Below, piece after piece: positions 1 through 8,465 of a stretch of DNA of 36,477 nucleotides (the first letter of the stretch is position 1; each line of letters opens with the position of its first letter). Origin of the DNA: Bacillota bacterium. GTDB lineage: Bacteria > Bacillota > Clostridia > Christensenellales > Pumilibacteraceae. The translations under genes were made by a program, and so were the position numbers. The notes beneath the pieces were generated by a model that saw only the letters and a program-made list of their open reading frames with translations, was not told the origin of the DNA and ran no database searches. The stretch covers positions 1-36,477 of the forward strand of contig WRDI01000006.1 of the NCBI GenBank assembly GCA_009783515.1, read 5' to 3'.

Positions 1-165
1 GGGGAGCTGAAAAAAATCGAGTGGGGGAGTCAAATTAGGTCTTATGTTTTTCAGCCGTATACCATGGTCAAGGACCATAGGACAAACTTTGAGGACAGCG
101 ATGTTTTTGGCGTGATGGATGGGCGGATAGAGGGGTTTATTTTTGATTTTTTGAGGAAGTCGTAA
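1..165 (+). CDS. prfB: Peptide chain release factor 2, C-terminal end (partial)
   Basis: Reading in frame 1 from the first base gives 54 residues ending at TAA 163-165. They include [22 protein letters not shown] and VMDG, the characteristic C-terminal block of class I release factor RF2, which recognises UGA/UAA and triggers hydrolysis of peptidyl-tRNA. The GGQ and anticodon-like motifs lie upstream of the window. RF2 genes often carry a programmed +1 frameshift near codon 25, which cannot be examined here. The next gene starts 78 bp downstream. Confidence 0.9.
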   Translation, partial: GELKKIEWGSQIRSYVFQPYTMVKDHRTNFEDSDVFGVMDGRIEGFIFDFLRKS

Positions 166-243
166 GGAATGAGTGGTCAGTGTCGGTTGGTTTTAATAAT
201 AAAAAGTTGATCGCTTTGAATAAAATTCTGAGGAGCGCGACTA

Positions 244-1599
244 ATGGAAACAACAAAAAAACCGCGCGGCGTTGCGGGAATAGTATTAGGCGTAATCGGC
301 GTTTTATTATGCCTATGCCTTTTTTTCGTTTATGCATTTTTGCTTGCTTTTGCTCCTGCCGTCGCCTTTATTCCGCTAATTCCGGTTGCCTTGGTAGTTT
401 TGCTCGGACTGATATTAGCAGTATATTCGTTGAAAAAAGCGGGACAGAAAAAGGGTCATATTATCGGAACGGTATTAAACTCTTTATGTGTCGCGGTTGT
501 AATTGCAGGGTTAATTACACAGCAGGTTGTTTATTGGTACAATAAGCCGTCGGGCATAGCAGACCCGCTCTCGAATATCAATCAGCTTGTCCAAAAAGGC
601 GATAATTGGCGGCAAATTGTTCAAGACAGAACGATGTTTGAATTGGGCGAAACTGGAACGGAACCGTTCGGCTCGTTCGGGACTTTTCCGGCAATAGACG
701 GCTCTACCGTGCTGATACCGATGGCGGCGGACTTCGTTTGGCAATTTACCGATATTGACGACGTCAATTATACTGTTCCGAGCGAGCGGTTGTTTGAATG
801 GGAAACGCTGAACAACACCGTGGACTTTTTGAATTTTTCCACCACGTCGAAGGCTTATCAAAAGCTGATTTTTGGGGAAGAAAAAACAGGACGGATAATA
901 ATAAGGGACGACGATCTATACACTAAAAATCATTACCATTTCAGCAAAAGCCGTCCGGATATTGTTTTGGCGACAAGCCCGTCCGCCGATGAGTTGCAAA
1001 TGGCGGCAAACGCCAAAGTTGAACTGATTGTCGAGCCGATTGCGTACGATTCCTTTGTTTTTATTACTCATAAGGATAATCCGGTAAACAGCCTGACAGT
1101 CGAACAGATTCAAGGCATTTACAGCGGTAAAATCACAAATTGGAGGCAAGTGGGCGGCAAAAACGAAAAAATTGCGGCGTATCAACGCGAGCCCAATTCC
1201 GGCAGTCAAACGGCAATGGAACAAATGGTTATGGCGGGCAAGACTATAAAAAAGCCCCCGCAGTCACGCGTTATAAGGGGCATGGGCTCGCTTGTTGAGG
1301 TTGTCGCCGGTTATGAGAACCGCACAAACAGCCTCGGATATACGTTCAAATATTATGTGGACAGGCTGTATACACATCCGGACATTAAAATCATAGATAT
1401 TAACGGCATTATTCCGTCTGACGACAATGTCCGCAACAATTCATATCCTTTCGTCGCCCCTTATAACGCCGTTATCCGCGCAACAGATATTAATGCTGTC
1501 GGCGGGAAATTCATGCAATGGATTTTTTCCGACGAGGGGCAGGCGTGTATTAAGCAAGCCGGGTATGTAACATTGCGTAAAATCTTGCAAGAACAATAA
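244..1599 (+). CDS. Membrane-anchored PstS-like substrate-binding protein
   Basis: This 451-residue protein has two parts. Residues about 11-95 hold three hydrophobic segments, the last two separated by the short basic loop SLKKAGQKKG, an arrangement like DUF4190-type small membrane domains. Residues about 130-450 form a PstS-like periplasmic-binding fold, shown by the stretch KITNWRQVGGKNEKIAAYQR and the following SGSQTAMEQM, typical of phosphate-binding proteins. The usual signal peptide or lipobox is replaced by the membrane domain, so the binding domain is probably tethered outside the cell. No pstC/A/B genes lie nearby, so it may be a sensor or an orphan binding protein; the ligand is not established. 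AGGAG at 231-235 supports the start. Confidence 0.8.
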   Translation: METTKKPRGVAGIVLGVIGVLLCLCLFFVYAFLLAFAPAVAFIPLIPVALVVLLGLILAVYSLKKAGQKKGHIIGTVLNSLCVAVVIAGLITQQVVYWYNKPSGIADPLSNINQLVQKGDNWRQIVQDRTMFELGETGTEPFGSFGTFPAIDGSTVLIPMAADFVWQFTDIDDVNYTVPSERLFEWETLNNTVDFLNFSTTSKAYQKLIFGEEKTGRIIIRDDDLYTKNHYHFSKSRPDIVLATSPSADELQMAANAKVELIVEPIAYDSFVFITHKDNPVNSLTVEQIQGIYSGKITNWRQVGGKNEKIAAYQREPNSGSQTAMEQMVMAGKTIKKPPQSRVIRGMGSLVEVVAGYENRTNSLGYTFKYYVDRLYTHPDIKIIDINGIIPSDDNVRNNSYPFVAPYNAVIRATDINAVGGKFMQWIFSDEGQACIKQAGYVTLRKILQEQ

Positions 1600-1625
1600 G
1601 GGCGCATTTTTTATAATCTGACCTT

Positions 1626-1659
1626 CATTGTGCGTTGTGCTTTGTTTCATTGTGCATTT
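1626..1659. repeat. Degenerate 7-bp tandem repeat (CATTGTG family)
   Basis: Four imperfect units, CATTGTG, CGTTGTG, CTTTGTT and an 8-bp TCATTGTG, followed by CATTT, fill most of the gap before tsaD. The same word family recurs at 5857-5891 and 28918-28950. It is the weakest of the arrays because one unit has 8 bases. Confidence 0.5.
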
Positions 1660-1666
1660 AAAAAAG

Positions 1667-2806
1667 ATGAACGATAAAATTACCGAAAAATTCAATAAAC
1701 TCGCGGGACGAAACGACATTCTTGTCCTGGGGATAGAAAGCTCCTGCGACGAGACCGCCGCCGCCGTTGTTAGGGGGCGGAGGGTTTTGAGTGATGTCGT
1801 GGCGTCGCAGACGGATATTCACACATTATACGGCGGGGTGGTGCCGGAAATAGCCTCGCGCAGTCACGCCGTTGCTTTCACGGGGGTTGTGGACAGGGCG
1901 TTAAGGGAGGCAAATGTCACACTTAACGACATAGAGGCGATTGCGGTCACAAGCCGCCCGGGGCTTATCGGGTCACTGTTAGTGGGCGTTTGCACGGCTA
2001 AGGCTTTGGCGTTTGCCAAGGATATTCCCTTGATTGACATCAACCATATCGAGGCGCACATATGCGCAAATTACGTTATGGGCATGGGGGGCGACGGCGG
2101 CGGCGATAACAACGGCGACAATACGCGGCGCACCGAGGGCGTCGCGCCCTGCAACTCCCCACTCCCCACTCCCCACTCCCCACTCCTTGCCCCGCCCTTC
2201 CTGTCCCTTGTGGCAAGCGGCGGGCACACAAGCATAATCGACGTCACGGGGTATAACGAATACAAAACGATAGGGCGTACGACGGACGACGCGATAGGCG
2301 AGGCGTTTGATAAGGTGGCGCGGCTGTTGGGACTGCCTTACCCCGGCGGGCCCAACGTGGACAAATTGGCGCAAAGCGGCGACCCGTACGCTATTGATTT
2401 TATCAAAACAAGGGGCAAAAAGGGGTATTCTTTAAGTTATTCGGGGCTTAAGACCGCCGTCGCGAATTACGTCAACCAAAGGCGGCAAAAGGGCGAGGAG
2501 TATAATACAGCCGATGTTTGTGCTTCCTTTACACGGCAGGCGGTGGATATGTTATTGGACGCCGTTTTTGCCGCGGCGGAGGAATACGGGCGGGACACAA
2601 TCGCCGTGGCGGGCGGCGTTGCCGCAAATTCTTATTTGAGGCGGGCTTTGGCGGAACGGGCGGAGGCGAAGGGGCGGAGGATTGTTATTCCGCCCATAAA
2701 TCTTTGCACGGATAACGCGGTAATGGTAGCGTTAAGAGGCTTTTTTGCGGCGAGAGAGGGGGTCGGGCTTGCGGATTTATCCTTGAATGTCGAGAGCGTG
2801 GTATAA
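1667..2806 (+). CDS. tsaD: tRNA N6-adenosine threonylcarbamoyltransferase TsaD
   Basis: TsaD, with TsaB and TsaE, transfers the threonylcarbamoyl group to A37 of ANN-decoding tRNAs. Visible hallmarks from ATG 1667 are LGIESSCDET (residues 21-30), the metal-binding pair H127 and H131 in INHIEAH, SGGHT (184-188), the PYPGGP loop and CTDNAVM near the C-terminus. An upstream in-frame ATG at 1628 would add 13 residues of repeat-derived sequence and is not preferred. The 379-residue product is somewhat long for the family because residues about 138-176, between HICANYV and PFLSLVASGG, are an extra low-complexity segment. Part of it (SPLPTPHSPLLAPP) is encoded by a 7-bp tandem repeat. The rest of the gene looks intact. 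Confidence 0.95.
   Translation: MNDKITEKFNKLAGRNDILVLGIESSCDETAAAVVRGRRVLSDVVASQTDIHTLYGGVVPEIASRSHAVAFTGVVDRALREANVTLNDIEAIAVTSRPGLIGSLLVGVCTAKALAFAKDIPLIDINHIEAHICANYVMGMGGDGGGDNNGDNTRRTEGVAPCNSPLPTPHSPLLAPPFLSLVASGGHTSIIDVTGYNEYKTIGRTTDDAIGEAFDKVARLLGLPYPGGPNVDKLAQSGDPYAIDFIKTRGKKGYSLSYSGLKTAVANYVNQRRQKGEEYNTADVCASFTRQAVDMLLDAVFAAAEEYGRDTIAVAGGVAANSYLRRALAERAEAKGRRIVIPPINLCTDNAVMVALRGFFAAREGVGLADLSLNVESVV
2154..2186 (+). repeat. 7-bp tandem repeat inside the tsaD reading frame
   Basis: ACTCCCC is repeated 4.7 times without mismatch (2154-2160, 2161-2167, 2168-2174, 2175-2181, 2182-2186). Because seven is not a multiple of three, the peptide repeats every 21 bp, giving SPLPTPH then SPLLAPP. 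The reading frame is preserved. This is the only clear heptamer array found well inside a coding region. Confidence 0.9.
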
Positions 2807-2841
2807 AATTACGGCCGCAAAAGCGGCGAAGGATGGACAAA

Positions 2842-3261
2842 ATGATGAGAAATCCGGAGCAAACCGTAGGAAATTTGATAGACAATCAAAGCGTCGCATT
2901 TATCGGTTCGGTTGACGAAAACGGTTTCCCGAACATTAAAGCCATGCTCGCGCCAAGAAAGCGCGAGGGGATAAAAGAATTTTGGTTTACTACAAACACG
3001 TCGTCGAAGCGAGTGGCACAGTACCTTGTTAGTCCCAACGCTTGTGTGTATTTTTATGACAAGCGGTTTTTTCGCGGGGTGATGCTTAGGGGCATGATGG
3101 AGGTTTTGGCTGACGCGGAAAGTAAAGCATTAATTTGGCGCGAAGGCGACACGATGTATTACAAAGAAGGTGTAACCGACCCGGATTACTGTGTTTTGAA
3201 GTTTACGGCAAAAAGCGGACGATTTTACCAAAGCTTTAAATCTGAAGATTTTAGGATATAA
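2842..3261 (+). CDS. Pyridoxamine 5'-phosphate oxidase-like (FMN-binding) protein
   Basis: This is a 139-residue single-domain split-barrel flavoprotein of the general-stress/PNPOx-like group. Family features are the N-terminal helix, VAFIGSVDENGFPNIKAM, FWFTTNTSSKRVAQ and ACVYFYD, all placed as in small FMN-binding proteins. The catalytic substrate is unknown. Two in-frame starts exist: ATG 2833 directly abuts the AAGGA at 2829-2833, whereas ATG 2842 has that site at a normal 8-bp distance and is preferred. It sits between tsaD and mnmA in the same direction and may be co-transcribed with both (gaps of 35 and 16 bp). Confidence 0.85.
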   Translation: MMRNPEQTVGNLIDNQSVAFIGSVDENGFPNIKAMLAPRKREGIKEFWFTTNTSSKRVAQYLVSPNACVYFYDKRFFRGVMLRGMMEVLADAESKALIWREGDTMYYKEGVTDPDYCVLKFTAKSGRFYQSFKSEDFRI

Positions 3262-3277
3262 GCGACGGGAAAAAACA

Positions 3278-4399
3278 ATGTCAAAAACTGTGGTAGTGGG
3301 AATGAGCGGGGGCGTGGACAGCGCGGTCGCGGCGGCGCTTTTAAAAGAGCGCGGCTTTGATGTGATCGGGCTTTTTATGCACAACTGGGAGGAGGACGAG
3401 GACGGCGTTTGCGCTTCGGACGGCGACTGGAACGACGCGCTTGCCGTATGCGAAACACTGAAAATCCCTTGCTATTCGGTCAATTTTGCCGAGGAATATA
3501 TGCGGCGGGTGTTCGATTACTTTTTGGACGAATATAAAAAAGGGCGGACGCCAAATCCGGACGTGCTGTGCAACCGCGAAATTAAGTTTGGGCCGTTTAA
3601 GGAGTTTGCGGGACAGTTAGGCGCGGATTTTGTCGCGACGGGACATTATTGCGGGCTTGGCAGGGGCGGCGAGAGCGGAGAGAAGGCGGGGAACGGAAGC
3701 GGTTTGGCGGACGGCGAAAAAAGGGACAATCACCTTTTGAAGGCGGTCGACAAAAATAAAGACCAGACGTATTTTCTTAATCAGGTTAGGACGCGGCAAT
3801 TAGATAACGTGTTATTCCCGCTTTGCGATATTGAAAAGCGCGAGGTACGGCGAATCGCCGAAAAATACGGTTTTATTAACGCGAAAAAGAAGGATTCCAC
3901 GGGGATTTGCTTTATCGGCGAGCGAAAGTTTAAACAGTTTTTGTCGCAATATTTACCCGCGTTAAGCGGTGAAATCCGCGACACGGCTGGCGCGCTTATC
4001 GGGTGGCACGAGGGGCTGATGTACTATACCTTGGGACAGCGGCGGGGGCTTGGTATTGGCGGCAGATCCGGCGAAAGCGGGCGGTGGTATGTGGCCTGTA
4101 AGGATTTGAACAGTAATACCTTAGTGGTGTCCTGCGGCGAGGGAGAAGAGTTGTTCAGCAGTGGGCTTGCGGCGTCGGGCTTTAACTGGATTGGCACGCC
4201 GCCCGTTCTTCCTTTCGATTGCTTTGCCAAAACGCGCTACCGCCAGGCGGAGCAAAAGGTGTACGTGCGGCAATCGGGGGAACTTGTTTCTTTAGAGTTT
4301 GAGGTGCGTCAGCGGGCGGTCACTCCCGGTCAGTACGCAGTATTGTATTTGGGAGAAAGATGTTTGGGCGGGGGAGTGATAGAGAGGGTGTGGAGTTAG
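3278..4399 (+). CDS. mnmA: tRNA-specific 2-thiouridylase MnmA
   Basis: MnmA activates U34 of Lys, Glu and Gln tRNAs with ATP and inserts sulfur. The 373-residue protein has the PP-loop SGGVDS (10-15), the catalytic Cys98 in NPDVLCNREIKFG, the second catalytic cysteine Cys211 in STGICFIGER, and TLGQRRGLGIGG in the central domain. Residues about 127-152 (rich in Gly, Ser, Glu and Lys) are longer than the usual short loop before HLLKA. The last codons (VWS and TAG) are already inside a 7-bp repeat array beginning at 4388, so the C-terminal tail is repeat-derived. The ribosome site upstream is weak (CGGGA). Confidence 0.96.
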   Translation: MSKTVVVGMSGGVDSAVAAALLKERGFDVIGLFMHNWEEDEDGVCASDGDWNDALAVCETLKIPCYSVNFAEEYMRRVFDYFLDEYKKGRTPNPDVLCNREIKFGPFKEFAGQLGADFVATGHYCGLGRGGESGEKAGNGSGLADGEKRDNHLLKAVDKNKDQTYFLNQVRTRQLDNVLFPLCDIEKREVRRIAEKYGFINAKKKDSTGICFIGERKFKQFLSQYLPALSGEIRDTAGALIGWHEGLMYYTLGQRRGLGIGGRSGESGRWYVACKDLNSNTLVVSCGEGEELFSSGLAASGFNWIGTPPVLPFDCFAKTRYRQAEQKVYVRQSGELVSLEFEVRQRAVTPGQYAVLYLGERCLGGGVIERVWS

Positions 4400-4436
4400 G
4401 AGTGTGGAGTGTGGAGTTAGGAGTGTGGAGTGTGGA
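4388..4436. repeat. 7-bp tandem repeat overlapping the mnmA stop
   Basis: Seven consecutive heptamers: GTGTGGA, GTTAGGA, GTGTGGA, GTGTGGA, GTTAGGA, GTGTGGA, GTGTGGA, then a decaying GTTGAGG. Two unit types are mixed. The mnmA stop TAG (4397-4399) is the middle of the second unit. The same words appear at the valS stop (24350) and after fba (26714). Confidence 0.9.
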
Positions 4437-4469
4437 GTTGAGGTTGGGTTTTTTGAGAAAAAAAATCAA

Positions 4470-4571
4470 AATGTCATCCTGAGCGTAGCGAAGGATCTTG
4501 AACAAACGGTGAAATGCAAGCTGTTTTTAACTGCCGGCTATAAGATCCTTCGCTTCGCTCAGGATGACATT
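4470..4571. repeat. Inverted repeat, REP/MITE-like (CATCCTGAGC family)
   Basis: Arms 4470-4499 and 4542-4571 are reverse complements at 29 of 30 positions, with a 42-bp centre. Each arm contains CATCCTGAGCG and AAGGATCTT. Arms of this type are a widely seen dispersed intergenic word in bacterial genomes; here they form one long hairpin without coding capacity. No T-run follows, so it is not a simple terminator. Confidence 0.8.
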
Positions 4572-4637
4572 GGACAAAACGGACAGCATTGAACAAAATG
4601 AATGACACTAAAAAAATCGGATGACAAAAAAATGACC

Positions 4638-4672
4638 GTAAACTGCAAACTGCCAACCGATAACCACATAAA
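4638..4672. repeat. Degenerate 7-bp tandem repeat (AAACTGC family)
   Basis: Five in-register units: GTAAACT, GCAAACT, GCCAACC, GATAACC and ACATAAA. It ends just before the -35 box of the M42 peptidase promoter. Sequence decay is strong but the 7-bp spacing is kept. Confidence 0.55.
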
Positions 4673-4677
4673 ACATT

Positions 4678-4705
4678 TTGATTTTTTTTGTTTTTTTGCT
4701 ATAAT
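4678..4705 (+). promoter_or_regulatory. Sigma-A-type promoter for the M42 peptidase
   Basis: TTGATT (4678-4683) and TATAAT (4700-4705) are 16 bp apart, with TG at 4697-4698 forming an extended -10. The predicted start of transcription near 4712 gives a leader of about 45 nt carrying GAGG at 4747-4750. Confidence 0.7.
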
Positions 4706-4757
4706 AATAGCTGAACTGTACAATAGAACAAAATTGAGGTTTTTGTGAGGTAAAGGC

Positions 4758-5810
4758 ATGAAAGAAATGCAGACGGAGCTTGGGTATATTCTTGCGACGA
4801 TGAGGGAAATAATCGAAATAGACAGCCCCACGGGGTTTTGCTCGACCGTCGCTGATAAGGTTATTGAGATTGTGCGCGAGATGGGCTATAGCGTGCGCAA
4901 GACCAACAAGGGCAGCGTGGAAATCGACATAAAGGGCGAAAATTGCGGCGAAACGACAAAAAAGCTAGTTGGTATTGCGTCGCACTTGGACACACTTGGC
5001 GCAGTGGTTCGGGCGGTGGACGATAGCGGCGGTATTAAATTTTCCACCGTCGGTGGGCTTAATTTGGCGACCTGCGACGGCGAGTACTGCCGCATTTATA
5101 CCCGTGACGGCAGGTTTTATACGGGCACATTCCTGTCAAATCATGCATCTGTGCATGTATACAGCGACGCCAAAACGCTTGCACGCGACGCGGCGAATAT
5201 GTACATACGTCTTGACGAGAAATTAAAAACCGCGCAAGACGTACATAACTTAGGTGTCGAAAACGGAGATTTTATAGCGCTCGACACAAAATTCACCGTC
5301 ACCGACAGCGGCTTTGTCAAGTCGCGTTTCCTTGACGACAAGGCGAGCGTCGCGGTGATTTTAGCGGCGTTAAAAACCCTGTCCGACAAAAAACAAAAGC
5401 CAAAATACGACACACGGGTGATTTTGACGGTGTACGAGGAGGTGGGGCACGGCGCGGCAAGCTGCGGCGAGGGACTGAGCGAGGTTTTGGCAATCGACAT
5501 GGGCTGCGTGGGTGGCGACCTAAAGGGCGACGAGTACAATGTTTCAATCTGCGCGCAGGACGCGAGCGGCCCGTATGATTATGAGTTTACCTCCCGCCTA
5601 ATAAATTTGGCGAAAAAGCATGAAATCGGGTATGTGGTGGACGTTTTTCCTTTTTACGCCTCGGACGTAAGCGCGATGCTGCGGGGCGGGCGGGACGTCA
5701 AGGGCGCGCTTATCGGCAGCGGAATACACGCCTCGCACGGCATGGAGCGGGCTCACGTGGACGGCCTTTTGGGCACTTATAGGTTGGTTATGGCGTATTT
5801 GACGGACTAA
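4758..5810 (+). CDS. M42 family metallopeptidase (FrvX/glutamyl aminopeptidase-like)
   Basis: This is a cytosolic di-metal aminopeptidase of 350 residues. Putative metal ligands and catalytic residues are H76 and D78 (ASHLDTLG), D193 (SRFLDDKAS), the Glu pair E227/E228 (VYEEVGHG), D247 (AIDMG) and H327 near the C-terminus (GIHASHGMER). These follow the order of the M42 family, in which tetrahedral particles trim peptides or remove acidic N-terminal residues. Substrate preference cannot be read from the sequence. GAGG at 4747-4750 lies 7 bp before the ATG. The stop codon TAA is the first part of a palindromic repeat arm. Confidence 0.88.
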   Translation: MKEMQTELGYILATMREIIEIDSPTGFCSTVADKVIEIVREMGYSVRKTNKGSVEIDIKGENCGETTKKLVGIASHLDTLGAVVRAVDDSGGIKFSTVGGLNLATCDGEYCRIYTRDGRFYTGTFLSNHASVHVYSDAKTLARDAANMYIRLDEKLKTAQDVHNLGVENGDFIALDTKFTVTDSGFVKSRFLDDKASVAVILAALKTLSDKKQKPKYDTRVILTVYEEVGHGAASCGEGLSEVLAIDMGCVGGDLKGDEYNVSICAQDASGPYDYEFTSRLINLAKKHEIGYVVDVFPFYASDVSAMLRGGRDVKGALIGSGIHASHGMERAHVDGLLGTYRLVMAYLTD

Positions 5811-5892
5811 TGCGTAACACAATGAAGGATAATTATTAAAGTTAAAATATGACCGCCATTGTTGCGCTAAGGCGTTGTTTCGTTGTGCATTA
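5808..5892. repeat. Imperfect inverted repeat with 7-bp periodicity after the M42 gene
   Basis: The left arm begins with the stop codon (TAATGCG, TAACACA, ATG). The right arm holds CATTGTT, GCGCTAA, GGCGTTG, TTTCGTT and GTGCATT in register at 5857-5891. The reverse complement of its end (TAATGCACAACGAAACAAC) resembles the left arm (TAATGCGTAACACAATG). The word family is that of 28819-28950 and 1626-1659. Confidence 0.5.
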
Positions 5893-5927
5893 TAAACCAT
5901 AGTATTTCAAAAAAGGAGGCCAAATCT

Positions 5928-6701
5928 ATGCGTGCAGTATACCTTATCCATGGATTCGCGTCGGACCGCGACGATTATGCTACGCTCGCGCCGCTTTTGA
6001 CGGCGTATTACGACGAGGTGGTTTGCCCCAACCTGCCCGCCCACGGGATGGGGAAGGAAAAGGAAAAGCTGAACCACAAAGACATACTTGAATTTGTGGA
6101 AAACACCTTTGACGACTTAAAGTCGAGGCACGAAACGGTGGACGTTTTCGGCGTTTCGATGGGCGGGGCTTTGGCTTCATACATCGCAAGCAAAAGGGAA
6201 ATCGGGCGACTTGTGCTGCTTGCCCCGGCAAACAAATATCTCGCGCCGTTTTTTGTGCGGGACACTCTTAAATGGGCGTTTTTGGCGGCGCGTGAGGAAA
6301 AAAAGGCGGACTTCGAGGGGCACGAAAGCGACTGCTTGGTTAAAGAAATAATGGCGGACCAGCGCAAGGTGTTAAAAAAGCTGTTCGGCAGGTTTTTAAG
6401 GAGAATTACGCCAAACAACTTTATCGAATTCACCCGCGTGATAAAAAAATGCAACAACGCTTTGGCGGAAATAAACGTGCCTGCCATGATAATTTGGGGG
6501 GAAATCGACCAGCTTGTGCCATACGCATCAGTCAAACACGTATCGGCGTATTGCTGCCACCCCGTTACCCGCATCCATATTTGGAAGGATTTATCACATC
6601 TCATGATGTATTCCTGCCAATATTTTAGGATAATCGACGCAGTTTTTCGGTTTTTGGAGGACACGGACGCGCCGATGTTAGAGTGGAGCGGAGGGATTTA
6701 G
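5928..6701 (+). CDS. Alpha/beta hydrolase (serine esterase/S33-like)
   Basis: The 257-residue protein has the alpha/beta-hydrolase order of elements: oxyanion-hole region LIHGFASD (6-13), nucleophile elbow GVSMGG with S77, the acid D194 in WGEIDQLVPY and the catalytic H224 in DLSHLMM. No signal peptide is present, so it acts in the cytosol. It resembles small carboxylesterases or monoacylglycerol-lipase-like enzymes, and the substrate is not known. AAGGAGG at 5913-5919 with 8-bp spacing fixes the start at 5928, not at an in-frame ATG 15 codons upstream. The C-terminal tail (LEWSGGI) is coded by GGAG-rich DNA that leads into the following repeat. Confidence 0.85.
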   Translation: MRAVYLIHGFASDRDDYATLAPLLTAYYDEVVCPNLPAHGMGKEKEKLNHKDILEFVENTFDDLKSRHETVDVFGVSMGGALASYIASKREIGRLVLLAPANKYLAPFFVRDTLKWAFLAAREEKKADFEGHESDCLVKEIMADQRKVLKKLFGRFLRRITPNNFIEFTRVIKKCNNALAEINVPAMIIWGEIDQLVPYASVKHVSAYCCHPVTRIHIWKDLSHLMMYSCQYFRIIDAVFRFLEDTDAPMLEWSGGI

Positions 6702-6703
6702 AG

Positions 6704-6759
6704 GGGACAAGGGTCAGGAGTCAGAGGTCAGGATCTGTCCTTCCCTGACCATTGACCCT
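6704..6759. repeat. 7-bp repeat array with nested palindrome upstream of guaA
   Basis: Units GGGACAA, GGGTCAG, GAGTCAG, AGGTCAG and GATCTGT run in register from 6704. AGGGTCA (6710-6716) pairs with TGACCCT (6753-6759), and GGTCAGG (6726-6732) pairs with CCTGACC (6744-6750), giving a two-stage hairpin. No T-run follows. It starts 2 bp after the hydrolase stop. Confidence 0.7.
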
Positions 6760-6797
6760 ATCATAACATCAGCGAAAGCATACAAGGAGTAAAACAA

Positions 6798-8339
6798 ATG
6801 AACCAAACCATCCTTATTCTTGACTTTGGCGGGCAATACTGCCAGCTTATCGCAAGAAAGGTGCGCGAACATGGCGTTTACTGCGAAATTCTGCCTTTTG
6901 ACGCGCCGCTGAAAAAAATAATAGAGAAAAAGCCTATAGGGATAATATTTACGGGCGGACCCAACAGTTGCTATAGGGACGGCTCTCCCTTAGCGAATAA
7001 ACGGATTTACAATTTGGGCATACCCGTTTTGGGAATATGCTACGGCGCGCAGCTTACGGCTTTTCAGTTGGGCGGGCTTGTCGCGACGGGTCCGAGGGAA
7101 TACGGGCGACAGATGCTTAAGCCCAAGGGCGGGCGGCTTTTAGAGGGCGTGAAAAAGTCGGCATGCTTAATGAGCCATACCGATTATATCGAAAAGCTCC
7201 CCAAAGGCTTTAAGGTGACGGGAGCGACGCAAACCTGTCCCGTTGCGGTCTTCGAGAACGAAGATAAAAAGCTGTACGGTGTGCAATTTCATCCGGAGGT
7301 CGCCCACACACAGGAAGGTAACAAAATCCTGCGCAATTTCTTATATAACATCTGCGGGGCGGTCGGGGATTGGACGATGGGCGATTATGCTCAGCGGGCG
7401 ATTGCGGATTTAAAGGAGCGAATAGGCGATAAAACGGTCTTGTGCGCCCTTAGCGGCGGCGTGGACAGCGCGGTTACCGCCGTCCTTATCCACAAAGCTT
7501 GTCCGAGCCTTGTCTGCGTTTTTGTAGACCACGGCCTTATGCGCAAGGGCGAGGCGGACGAGGTTGTGCGCGTCTTTAGGGACGAACGAGGAATGAATTT
7601 GATTAAGGTGGACGCACAAAAGCGGTATCTGGACAAATTAAAGGGCGTAAAAGACCCCGAAAAAAAACGGAAGATAATCGGCAGGGAATTTATCCGCATT
7701 TTCGAAGAGGAGGCGAAAAAGATTGGCGCGGTAGATTACCTCGCGCAGGGCACGATTTATCCCGACGTGGTCGAAAGCGGCAAAAAAGGCAAAGGTAAGG
7801 GCAAGAAGGGCAGTGCGGTGATAAAATCGCACCATAACGTGGGCGGCCTCCCCAAAATGATTGATTTTAAGGAGCTTGTAGAGCCTTTGCGCGATCTATT
7901 CAAGGACGAGGTGCGGGTGTTGGGGCTTAAGCTTGGGCTCCCCGAAAGTATCGTTATGCGCCAGCCCTTCCCCGGTCCTGGCTTAGGCATCCGCGTGATA
8001 GGCGAGATAACCGAGGAAAAGTTGGAAATTGTCAGAAACGCAGACTTTATTTACCGCGAAGAGATTGTGCGAGCGGGTTTGGATAGAAGTATATGGCAGT
8101 ATTTTGCCGCGCTTTTGGACATCCGTAGCGTGGGTGTCATGGGCGATGCTCGCACTTATGACTATACTATCGCGCTTAGGGCGGTGCACAGCGTGGACGG
8201 CATGACGGCCGACTGGGCAAGGATACCGTATGAGGTATTGGAGGTTGTATCAAGCAGGATTGTCAATGAGGTGAAGCACGTTAATAGGGTTGTTTATGAC
8301 GTTACGGGGAAACCTCCCGCTACGATTGAGTGGGAATGA
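6798..8339 (+). CDS. guaA: GMP synthase (glutamine-hydrolysing)
   Basis: GuaA converts XMP to GMP using ATP and ammonia from glutamine. The N-terminal class I glutamine amidotransferase has the nucleophile C81 (GICYGAQ) and the H165/E167 pair (FHPEV). The ATP-pyrophosphatase part has SGGVDS (219-224), and the C-terminal part has [22 protein letters not shown] and the terminal KPPATIEWE. At 513 residues the length is normal. A small lysine/glycine run ([10 protein letters not shown]) sits just before the SHHNVGG motif and is longer than usual. AAGGAG lies a good distance before the ATG. Confidence 0.97.
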   Translation: MNQTILILDFGGQYCQLIARKVREHGVYCEILPFDAPLKKIIEKKPIGIIFTGGPNSCYRDGSPLANKRIYNLGIPVLGICYGAQLTAFQLGGLVATGPREYGRQMLKPKGGRLLEGVKKSACLMSHTDYIEKLPKGFKVTGATQTCPVAVFENEDKKLYGVQFHPEVAHTQEGNKILRNFLYNICGAVGDWTMGDYAQRAIADLKERIGDKTVLCALSGGVDSAVTAVLIHKACPSLVCVFVDHGLMRKGEADEVVRVFRDERGMNLIKVDAQKRYLDKLKGVKDPEKKRKIIGREFIRIFEEEAKKIGAVDYLAQGTIYPDVVESGKKGKGKGKKGSAVIKSHHNVGGLPKMIDFKELVEPLRDLFKDEVRVLGLKLGLPESIVMRQPFPGPGLGIRVIGEITEEKLEIVRNADFIYREEIVRAGLDRSIWQYFAALLDIRSVGVMGDARTYDYTIALRAVHSVDGMTADWARIPYEVLEVVSSRIVNEVKHVNRVVYDVTGKPPATIEWE

Positions 8340-8395
8340 GAGTCCAAATTAAAAGTACAGTGTCATCAACCACAAAATTACATTTCGTAAAATTT

Positions 8396-8431
8396 AAAAA
8401 CTCCGAAAGCGTTGTACCATCGGAGTTTTTT
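8396..8431. terminator. Bidirectional intrinsic terminator between guaA and pckA
   Basis: AAAAACTCCGA (8396-8406) pairs with TCGGAGTTTTT (8420-8430) around a 13-bp loop. The flanking T-run (plus strand) and A-run (T-run on the minus strand) let the stem serve both convergent genes. Confidence 0.88.
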
Positions 8432-8465
8432 GTTGCAAATTGTTTGCGCCTTTTGCAAAGCCCGC

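Noticed and set aside
4388-4440. CRISPR array
   Set aside because: Units are 7 bp with no spacers, and there are no cas genes.
6008-6664. A 218-codon open frame on the minus strand
   Set aside because: Antisense to the alpha/beta hydrolase, which has a complete catalytic triad and a strong ribosome site.
6702-6797. Purine riboswitch upstream of guaA
   Set aside because: The hairpin is explained by GGTCAG-type repeats and shows none of the conserved loop bases of the purine aptamer.
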